A stretch of 35,536 nt of DNA from Candidatus Muproteobacteria bacterium RIFCSPHIGHO2_12_FULL_60_33 (GTDB taxonomy: Bacteria; Pseudomonadota; Gammaproteobacteria; Acidiferrobacterales; Sulfurifustaceae), in NCBI GenBank assembly GCA_001785195.1, contig MFTB01000010.1, positions 1 to 35,536 on the forward strand, given 5' to 3'. The notes below the pieces were generated by a model. The model ran no database searches. It had not been told where the DNA came from and worked only from the letters and a program-made list of their open reading frames with translations. Made by a program: the position numbers and the translations under genes. Positions 29,952 to 35,536 of this stretch are shown here, piece by piece; within the stretch, counting starts at the first letter, position 1; each line of letters opens with the position of its first letter.

Positions 29952-30739
29952 CAGGCCGCTGCCTTGAGATGGATGGGGGCGAAAGGTTCCTGCTGAACCA
30001 CCACGACCAGCGACTCCTTCAGCAGCTCGAGAATGGCGATGAAGGTCACCACCAGGCCCCGGCGGCCTTCGTTCAGGTCGAACATGTCCTCAAAAGACAC
30101 AAACGCCTCACTGTTGATCCTCGCCAGAATCCGGGTCATGCGCTCGCGTACCGACAGTGGCTCCAACTGCACATGATGATGCCGGTAAAGTTCGGCGCGC
30201 ACAAGCACCTCCTTGAAGGCATCCATCAGCTCGAACAGGCTGACGTTCGGCTCGATCCGCTTGACTGGCGGCTGGTCGTTCTCGATGACGACCAGGTGCA
30301 CCTCGCGCCCCACGCGCGGCAGCCGGTCCAGCGACTCGGCGGCGGTCCGGTAACGCTCGTATTCCCGCAAGCGCCGCACCAGCTCGGCGCGCGGATCGGC
30401 TTCCTCTTCCTCGCCGGCCGGACGCGGCAGCAGCATGCGGGATTTTATTTCCGCCAGCATCGCGGCCATGACCAGATATTCCGCCGCGAGCTCGAGCTTG
30501 ACGGCCTGCATCAGCTCCACGTAGCCCATGTACTGGCGCGTGACTTCGGCGATCGGGATATCGAGAATATCGAGGTTCTGCTTGCGAATCAGATAAAGCA
30601 GCAGGTCGAGCGGGCCCGAGAAGGTTTCGAGAAAAACCTCCAGCGCGTCCGGCGGGATGTATAAATCCTCCGGCAGTCGGGTGAGAGTCTCGCCGCGAAC
30701 GACGGCCACGGGCGCTTCGTTGTCGGTCGGCGTGTTCAT
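29951..30739 (-). CDS. scpA: Segregation and condensation protein A
   Basis: Kleisin subunit that bridges SMC heads in chromosome condensation. The 262-residue protein has the N-terminal FSGPLDLLLYLIRKQNLDILDIPIAEVTRQYMGYVE, LAAEYLVMAAMLAEIKSRMLLPRP in the middle and a C-terminal winged-helix region (FVSFEDMFDLNEGRRGLVVTFIAILELLKESLV). Start and stop each overlap the neighbour gene by one base (TGATG), so trpS, scpA and scpB are probably translated in a coupled way. Confidence 0.96.
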   Translation of the reverse strand: MNTPTDNEAPVAVVRGETLTRLPEDLYIPPDALEVFLETFSGPLDLLLYLIRKQNLDILDIPIAEVTRQYMGYVELMQAVKLELAAEYLVMAAMLAEIKSRMLLPRPAGEEEEADPRAELVRRLREYERYRTAAESLDRLPRVGREVHLVVIENDQPPVKRIEPNVSLFELMDAFKEVLVRAELYRHHHVQLEPLSVRERMTRILARINSEAFVSFEDMFDLNEGRRGLVVTFIAILELLKESLVVVVQQEPFAPIHLKAAA

Positions 30740-31959
30740 CAGCTATAGCCCAATCCGATGGCGGCGCGCACTTCCACCAGCGTCGCTTCCGCCGCGTCCT
30801 GCGCGCGCTTGCAGCCGTCGGCGATGATGTTCCTGACCAGCAGCGGATCGCGGGAGAATTCCACGGCACGCTCCTGCATCGGCTTCAATTCCGCCAGCAC
30901 GGCGTCAATGACGGTCTGTTTGCATTCAAGGCAACCTATTTTCGCCGAACGGCAACCCTTTTGCACCCAGTCCTTGCGCTCCTCGTCCGAATAGATCAGG
31001 TGAAAATCCCACACCGGGCATTTGTCCGGATTGCCCGCGTCGGTCCGATGCACGCGTGCCGGGTCGGTGGGCATGGTGCGGAGTTTTTTCTCCACCTCCG
31101 CCGGCGGGTCGCGCAGGCTGATCACATTATCGTAGGACTTGGACATCTTGCGGCCGTCGAGTCCGGGCATCTTGGGCGCCTGCGTCAACATCGCCTGTGG
31201 TTCGGGGAGAATGATTCTCCCGCCGCCTTCCAGAAAGCCGAACAGCCTTTCCTTGTCGCCGAGCGTGATGTTCTTCTGCCGCTCCAGCAGCGCGCGCGCT
31301 GTTTCCAGCGCCTCGCGATCGCCCTGCTCCAGATAGGCCGTGCGCAGATCGCGATAGAGTTTGGCGTTTTTCTTGCCCATCTTCTTGATCGCCTCCTCGG
31401 CCCGGGTCTCGTAACCCGGTTCGCGCCCGTAAAGGTGGTTGAAGCGGCGCGCCACCTCGCGCGTCAGCTCCACATGGGCCACCTGATCCTCTCCCACCGG
31501 CACCAGACCCGCCCGGTAAACCAGGATATCGGCGCTTTGCAGCAGCGGATAACCGAGAAAACCGTAGGTCGAGAGGTCGCGCTCCTTGAGCTGGAGCTGC
31601 TGATCCTTGTAGGACGGCACGCGTTCCAGCCACGAAAGCGGCGTGATCATGGACAGCAGCACGTTCAATTCGGCGTGCGCCGGGATGCGGGACTGGATGA
31701 ACAGAGTGGCGTTATTCGGATCGACCCCGGCGGCCAGCCAGTCCACCACCATGTCCCACACGCTCTCCTCGATGATATGGGGTTCTTCGTAATGGGTGGT
31801 CAGGGCGTGCCAGTCGGCCACGAAAAAGAAGCAATCGTATTCGGCCTGAAGCTTGACCCAACTCTTGAGAACCCCGTGATAATGCCCCAGGTGCAACTGG
31901 CCGGTCGGGCGCATGCCCGACAGGACCCGCATCGGTTGGCCGGGCAGGACGCTACTCAT
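30739..31959 (-). CDS. trpS: Tryptophanyl-tRNA synthetase with four-cysteine Fe-S-like motif
   Basis: Charges tRNA-Trp. The 406-residue class I enzyme has the HIGH-type motif HLGHYHG (23-29), the VPVGEDQVAHVELTRE substrate region and KMSKS at 271-275. It is about 70 residues longer than E. coli TrpRS. In the C-terminal half C314, C336, C343 and C346 are spaced C-x21-C-x6-C-x2-C, nearly the C-x22-C-x6-C-x2-C that binds a 4Fe-4S cluster in Thermotoga maritima TrpRS. Such a cluster is thought to lie near the anticodon-binding region. It overlaps the M50 protease gene by 4 bp and scpA by one base. Confidence 0.95.
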   Translation of the reverse strand: MSSVLPGQPMRVLSGMRPTGQLHLGHYHGVLKSWVKLQAEYDCFFFVADWHALTTHYEEPHIIEESVWDMVVDWLAAGVDPNNATLFIQSRIPAHAELNVLLSMITPLSWLERVPSYKDQQLQLKERDLSTYGFLGYPLLQSADILVYRAGLVPVGEDQVAHVELTREVARRFNHLYGREPGYETRAEEAIKKMGKKNAKLYRDLRTAYLEQGDREALETARALLERQKNITLGDKERLFGFLEGGGRIILPEPQAMLTQAPKMPGLDGRKMSKSYDNVISLRDPPAEVEKKLRTMPTDPARVHRTDAGNPDKCPVWDFHLIYSDEERKDWVQKGCRSAKIGCLECKQTVIDAVLAELKPMQERAVEFSRDPLLVRNIIADGCKRAQDAAEATLVEVRAAIGLGYS

Positions 31960-32609
31960 GGCAGCCCCACGATCGAGGTCACGAGGCGCTCGAACCCGTG
32001 AATGGGTGGCCCAATCAGGATGCTCAAGGTACCGGTCGCCAGCAGTGCCAGCAGAATAAAGAAACCAAAGGGCTCAACACGTGCCAAGCGCCATGCCCAA
32101 GGACCCGGCAACAGGCCCACGGCGACCCTTCCCCCATCCAGCGGTGGCAGAGGAATCAGGTTAAGAATCATTAATACTGCATTTATTTGTATACCAAATA
32201 AACCCATGTATTGCATCGGAAGCCCGGCCCATGAGCTGGCCCCTAACACGCTGCCAATCTTGGCAATCAGTGCCCAGAAAAAAGCCATGAGCAGGTTCGC
32301 CCCCGGCCCCGCCGCCGCCACAATGGCCATGTCACGTTTGGGGTGACGCAGATTTTCCCAGGTCACCGGCACCGGTTTGGCCCAACCGAAAATGAATCCA
32401 CCCAGAATGAGCAGTAAGGCAGGCACCAAGACGGTACCGATAGGGTCGATATGTTTCAGGGGGTTGAGGGTCAGACGGCCAAGGCGCTGGGCCGTGGGAT
32501 CGCCATACAGCTTGGCCACCCAGCCGTGAGCAACCTCATGGACGGTGATGGCAAACAGCAGGGGCAGGATGGCTACCGCAAAAAACTGGGGCAGGCTTAG
32601 GTTGGGCAT
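31956..32609 (-). CDS. Site-2-protease-like M50 family metalloprotease
   Basis: A 217-residue integral membrane protease. The zinc motif HEVAH is at 24-28 in the first membrane helix, and the third ligand is D158 in NLIPLPPLDGG. About six hydrophobic segments are seen; there is no PDZ domain, so it belongs to the compact rhomboid-size YwhC/Rip3-like S2P group rather than RseP. Substrate unknown. It overlaps trpS by 4 bp, the typical gammaproteobacterial order. yciO lies 78 bp upstream. Confidence 0.92.
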   Translation of the reverse strand: MPNLSLPQFFAVAILPLLFAITVHEVAHGWVAKLYGDPTAQRLGRLTLNPLKHIDPIGTVLVPALLLILGGFIFGWAKPVPVTWENLRHPKRDMAIVAAAGPGANLLMAFFWALIAKIGSVLGASSWAGLPMQYMGLFGIQINAVLMILNLIPLPPLDGGRVAVGLLPGPWAWRLARVEPFGFFILLALLATGTLSILIGPPIHGFERLVTSIVGLP

Positions 32610-32687
32610 TGGCCGCGGAGTATATCAGGACCCTTCACTGACATGAAAGCCGGAATATGACCTTATCCCCTTGATTTTCAGAAAGAT

Positions 32688-33311
32688 TTACGTGGCAAAT
32701 CGCGCGGTGTCGCCTTTGCCTTTGCGCACCAGAGTCACCACGCCGTCTTCCAGTTCGATAACGGTCGTGGGGTCCAATCCGCAGAAACCACCATCGATCA
32801 CCAGATCCAGTTCATGTTCCAAACGGGTCCGGATCTCCTCCGGGTCGCTCAGGGGCAGATCATCCCCCGGCAGAATAAGGGTCGAGCTCATCAGCGGCTC
32901 GTTCAGTTCAGTCAGCAGGGACTGCGCGATGACATGGTCCGGCACGCGCAGGCCGATGGTCTTGCGCTTGGGATGCTGCAGGCGGCGTGGCACCTCGCGC
33001 GTGGCCGGCAGGATGAACGTGTACGGGCCCGGGGTATTGGCCCGCAGCAGACGGTAATCGGCATTTCCCACCCGCGCATATTGCGAGACCTCGGAAAGGT
33101 CACGGCAGACCAACGTGAAATTATGGGCGTCATCCACGCGGCGAATACGCCGGATACGCTCCATCGCCTGCTTGTCGCCGATGTGGCAGCCGAGCGCATA
33201 GCTCGAATCGGTGGGATACGCGATCACACCCCCGGCGCGCACGATATCCACCGCGCGCTTGATCAGGCGCGGTTGCGGGTTTACCGGATGGATTTGAAAG
33301 TATTGAGCCAT
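32688..33311 (-). CDS. yciO: YciO/TsaC-family (Sua5-YciO) protein
   Basis: A 207-residue member of the Sua5/YciO/YrdC family. GGVIAYPTDSSYALGCHIG is the nucleotide-binding start; RIRRVDDAHNFTLVCRDLSEVSQYARV and NTPGPYTFILPATREVPRRL..KRKTIGLRVPDH are the YciO-type sequences, followed by NEPLMSSTLILPGDDL. TsaC proteins make threonylcarbamoyl-AMP for tRNA t6A; the YciO branch lacks the KRP-type active-site variant and its role in t6A is uncertain. The start at 33311 is six bases after the stop of the PHP gene and lacks a Shine-Dalgarno, so translation likely depends on coupling. Confidence 0.93.
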   Translation of the reverse strand: MAQYFQIHPVNPQPRLIKRAVDIVRAGGVIAYPTDSSYALGCHIGDKQAMERIRRIRRVDDAHNFTLVCRDLSEVSQYARVGNADYRLLRANTPGPYTFILPATREVPRRLQHPKRKTIGLRVPDHVIAQSLLTELNEPLMSSTLILPGDDLPLSDPEEIRTRLEHELDLVIDGGFCGLDPTTVIELEDGVVTLVRKGKGDTARFAT

Positions 33312-33316
33312 GAAGT

Positions 33317-34228
33317 TTAGGACTGAGGACTCAGGACTAAGTCCTCAGCCCTTAGTCCTGAGCGCTCCCAATCTTGCCACACGGGGACACAACCGTCCGG
33401 CAACGCAGGGAGCCTTCCCAGATCCATCCAGGTTTTCTGCGGGCCATGATAATCCGATCCCGCCGAGGCCAGGAAACCGTGTTCCCGGGCGATGCCGGCA
33501 AAATGACGGTTGGCATCGGGCGTGTGGCTGCCGGAAATCACCTCAATCGCCGCGCCGCCGCATTCGCGGAACTCGCCCAGCAATTGACGCAATTTCCCGG
33601 CGCTCAGCTTGTAGCGCGCCGGATGCGCCACCACCGCCCGCCCGCCCGCGGAAACTATCCATTGCACCGCTTCTTCGAGCGCGGCCCAGCGGCCCGGTAC
33701 GTGGCCGGCTTGGCCGCGCGCGAGAAACTGCCGGAAGGCCTGTTGCGGACCCCGCACATAACCCTGATCGACGAGGAAACGCGCAAAATGCGTGCGCGAA
33801 ATGATCGTTCCCCGGGCCAGACGTGCCGCTCCTTCGTAGGCGCCTTCGATCCTTTTTTTCCGCAGGCGGCGGCCAATTTCCTCGGCGCGCCACTGCCGAA
33901 ATTCGCGCAGGCGGGCCAAGCCCTGCTGCAACTCGGACCGGTCCGGGCTGATGTTGAGGCCGACGATATGCAGCGTCTGGCTCTGCCACGTGACGGAGAC
34001 TTCGACACCCGCGATCAGTCTTATCCCGAGCCGGCACGCGGCAACCTGCGCCTCGGCGATACCGTCGGTGACGTCATGATCGGTCAGCGCCAACACCCTG
34101 ACACCGGCGGCGTACGCCCGCTGAACCAGCTCCGACGGCGTGAGCGTTCCATCCGAACGCAAACTGTGCGTGTGCATATCGTAGCCATGCGACGGGATCG
34201 ATACGGGAACAAAATTGGAATCGCTCAT
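33317..34228 (-). CDS. rnm: PHP-domain phosphoesterase (RNase AM/YciV type)
   Basis: A 303-residue PHP-family protein. YDMHTHSLRSDGTLTP (H19, H21, D26) opens the metal site; further ligands are in ALTDHD (about 48-53), GVEVSV (E75), VVAHPARY and GSDYHGP. E. coli RNase AM (YciV/TrpH) acts as a 5'-3' exonuclease maturing rRNA 5' ends and also releases 5'-nucleotides from 3',5'-bisphosphates. The last 14 residues or so are encoded by a period-7 palindromic repeat (33319-33362) and are probably not conserved. Likely co-transcribed with yciO. Confidence 0.93.
   Translation of the reverse strand: MSDSNFVPVSIPSHGYDMHTHSLRSDGTLTPSELVQRAYAAGVRVLALTDHDVTDGIAEAQVAACRLGIRLIAGVEVSVTWQSQTLHIVGLNISPDRSELQQGLARLREFRQWRAEEIGRRLRKKRIEGAYEGAARLARGTIISRTHFARFLVDQGYVRGPQQAFRQFLARGQAGHVPGRWAALEEAVQWIVSAGGRAVVAHPARYKLSAGKLRQLLGEFRECGGAAIEVISGSHTPDANRHFAGIAREHGFLASAGSDYHGPQKTWMDLGRLPALPDGCVPVWQDWERSGLRAEDLVLSPQS
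33319..33362. repeat. Palindromic element with 7-bp internal period at the rnm 3' end
   Basis: Six consecutive 7-mers: AGGACTG, AGGACTC, AGGACTA, then AGTCCTC, AGCCCTT, AGTCCTG. The first three and the last three are inverses, giving 19-bp arms with three mismatches and a tiny loop. It encodes the C-terminus and stop of the PHP protein and ends seven bases before the yciO start codon, so its RNA hairpin would sit at the gene junction. Confidence 0.88.
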
Positions 34229-34243
34229 ATCAAACAGGGTATC

Positions 34244-35029
34244 ATGAACACTCGATTATTTCGTGACGGCAGCTATATATTACCCATGGCCACCAGCACA
34301 TTGCCTCCCACTCTTGCCGAAGCGGCGCTGCGATTCAAGCACGCGGCGGCGGAGATCAATGAAACTTACGAGGCGAGGCGGCCGGACATAACCAACCAGA
34401 TCACCCCGGGACAACTGACGGAAGCCATCGAACAGTTCCTGAGCATCATCGAGCGCATTGACCGCGAAGAAGGCAAAATCGGCCCCATCGCCAAGGATGA
34501 CGCCACGCAACTGGGCGACTACGGCATGACACTCATCGCCGATCTCTCCGCCTGGGCCGGCCAGCTCAACCTGCCCGTCCCGCGACAGGACCTGGAAATC
34601 GTAACACTTGCCGCCGCCGACTGGCTCGTGCGTCACGACGGCCAGATTCGCACGCTCGAACCGGTGGTCAATGCACTCGCCAACTTCGCCAACCGCGCGC
34701 AAGATCCCGCGTCACTGGAACCGCTGATCACGCTGATGGGGCGCGTGGCCCAGGCCGCCGCCAATCTCATCAAGCAGGATCTGGAGAAGAACAATCCCGG
34801 CCGGCCGTGGCGGGTGTTGCATCTGAATCGCGGCATCGTGGCCACGCGTACGCACAATCCGGAGCTCATGGAAAAGGTTTTCGACGATCTGGTGCGCTAC
34901 CTTCCGGAGGATGCGGCCGCGTTTTTCGCCGAAGGCATGCAGCAGATGGAGGAACTCGATTACCCTCCGCACGTCCGCCAGGTCATGCACCGCTATTTCG
35001 ACCGCTGGACACGCCCGCGGATGCACTAA
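34244..35029 (+). CDS. Hypothetical protein, helical, soluble
   Basis: A 261-residue, mostly alpha-helical protein without membrane segments or a recognisable catalytic motif. LAEAALRFKHAAAEINETYEARRPDITNQI, IEQFLSIIERIDREEGKI and the C-terminal FFAEGMQQMEELDYPPHVRQVMHRYFDRW look well conserved. The last part resembles helical repeats, but I cannot name the family. ATG at 34244 has AGGG five bases away, but it is only 15 bp from the divergent rnm start; ATG at 34286 (MATSTLPP) would leave more room for a promoter. The long open frame upstream of 34244 is antisense to rnm and is not part of the gene. Confidence 0.75.
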   Translation: MNTRLFRDGSYILPMATSTLPPTLAEAALRFKHAAAEINETYEARRPDITNQITPGQLTEAIEQFLSIIERIDREEGKIGPIAKDDATQLGDYGMTLIADLSAWAGQLNLPVPRQDLEIVTLAAADWLVRHDGQIRTLEPVVNALANFANRAQDPASLEPLITLMGRVAQAAANLIKQDLEKNNPGRPWRVLHLNRGIVATRTHNPELMEKVFDDLVRYLPEDAAAFFAEGMQQMEELDYPPHVRQVMHRYFDRWTRPRMH

Positions 35030-35072
35030 GCCGGAGAACATCGCGAAAAACGGGAATTTTCCAGCAATGTTC

Positions 35073-35101
35073 TTGCCGCCCCGCCGGGCTGGTGCCAAAA
35101 T
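35073..35101 (+). promoter_or_regulatory. Possible yciB promoter
   Basis: TTGCCG (35073-35078), a 17-bp spacer and CAAAAT (35096-35101), 27 bp before the yciB start codon. A moderate consensus match in the 99-bp gap after the hypothetical gene. Confidence 0.4.
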
Positions 35102-35128
35102 AGCGCTCCTTTTGTCACCGCTTTCACG

Positions 35129-35536
35129 ATGAAATTCCTTTACGATCTGTTTCCGCTGCTGCTGTTTTTCGCGGCCTTCAAGTCATACGACATCTATGTC
35201 GCCACGGCGGTGGCCATTGCCGCGTCGTTCGTACAGGTGGGTCTTTTCTGGTTCAAGCACCGCCGCTTCGAAACCATGCAGGTGGTAACACTCGCCGTCA
35301 TCGCGGTCTTCGGCGGCATGACACTGCTGCTGCACGACGACACCTTCATCAAATGGAAACCCACGCTGGTGTACTGGATTCTGTCCGCGCTCGTGCTTGC
35401 CAGCCGGTGGTTCGGCGGCAAAACCGTCATTGAGCGCATGCTGTCGTCGCAAGTCGCGCTGCCCGCGACGGTCTGGAAACGTCTCAATCTGAGCTGGGGC
35501 ATTTTCTTTGCCGTGCTCGGGGCAGTGAACATCTAC
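35129..35536 (+). CDS. yciB: Septation protein A / inner-membrane protein YciB (partial)
   Basis: The window ends after 136 residues of a protein usually about 180 long. MKFLYDLFPLLLFFAAFKSYDIYVATAVAIAASFVQV is the family N-terminus, followed by MQVVTLAVIAVFGGMTLLLHDDTFIKWKPTLVYWILSALVLASRWFGGKTVIERML and WKRLNLSWGIFFAVLGAVNIY. Four to five hydrophobic segments are visible. The protein is implicated in cell envelope and septum formation, interacting with division proteins. The 3' end is cut by the window edge, not truncated in the genome. yciA and yciI-type neighbours may lie beyond. Confidence 0.95.
   Translation, partial: MKFLYDLFPLLLFFAAFKSYDIYVATAVAIAASFVQVGLFWFKHRRFETMQVVTLAVIAVFGGMTLLLHDDTFIKWKPTLVYWILSALVLASRWFGGKTVIERMLSSQVALPATVWKRLNLSWGIFFAVLGAVNIY

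Noticed and set aside
6254-33362. CRISPR array hypothesis for the repeated short units
   Set aside because: Units are 7-10 bp, contiguous without spacers, and inverted into palindromes; no cas genes are present.
33374-34243. Open frame upstream of the hypothetical gene at 34244, giving a 551-residue fusion
   Set aside because: The extra part is antisense to the PHP gene and has shadow-type composition.

Overview
The window looks like a chromosomal segment of a GC-rich (about 60%) gammaproteobacterium. Evidence for this is the pcnB-folK-(deoxynucleoside kinase)-panBCD gene order, the rnm/yciV-yciO-M50 protease-trpS-scpA-scpB-rluB gene order, a canonical DksA and a YciB-type septation protein. 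Gene content would fit a sulfur-oxidiser-like lineage (Acidiferrobacterales or Chromatiales relatives), but that placement is only an inference. Most of the DNA is housekeeping sequence with short accessory stretches between the operons.

Layout. 1-879 (-): glucokinase, cut by the window edge. 959-1045: tRNA-Leu(CAA), followed by a toxin-antitoxin patch to 2599 (5'-truncated MNT nucleotidyltransferase, short HEPN partner, complete HigBA pair with its operator) and a membrane protein with a lectin-like tail. 3505-8192 (-): pcnB (apparent AUU start), folK, dNK, panB, panC, panD; these make pantothenate, a folate precursor step, a salvage kinase and RNA polyadenylation. 8311-8386: tRNA-Glu(CTC). 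8440-10330 (-): ankyrin membrane protein, carboxylesterase, QueD. 10633-12477: two-domain sulfurtransferase, a small ORF pair and a frameshifted host-attachment-family gene. 12631-16909: large hybrid histidine kinase, then aminotransferase and CbbY-type phosphatase. 17070-22011 (+): DksA, UppP, DedA, REC-degenerate GGDEF protein, a hypothetical protein and a YheT-type hydrolase. 22022-27253 (-): a chromate-resistance cluster chrB-chrA-chrC(broken)-chrE-chrB-like, followed by a MagIII-like DNA glycosylase and a membrane protein. 27335-28258 (+): divergent MBL-fold protein. 28255-34228 (-): rnm-yciO / M50-trpS-scpA-scpB-rluB, mostly overlapping start/stop codons. 34244 to the end (+): hypothetical protein and yciB (partial).

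The most unusual feature is in the spaces between genes. At least eight different palindromic elements occur in 28 kb. Several have arms built from short tandem units (period 7, 8, 9 or 10 bp) that are then inverted, so the same architecture recurs with unrelated sequence. Two of them (10473-10612 and 14874-15003) also share terminal motifs. A 200-bp run of six to seven consecutive hairpins sits inside the chromate operon, and two elements reach into coding sequence (N-terminus of RluB, C-terminus of the PHP protein). No transposase or RAYT gene is in the window, so any mobilising enzyme would have to act in trans.

Other points: three genes or gene pairs show decay or sequencing-type indels (MNT/HEPN, host-attachment gene, chrC); pcnB has no AUG/GUG/UUG start but a good Shine-Dalgarno in front of AUU, as reported for E. 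coli pcnB; TrpS carries a four-cysteine motif like that of the Fe-S TrpRS; and the HigBA operator fills the spacer of its own promoter.
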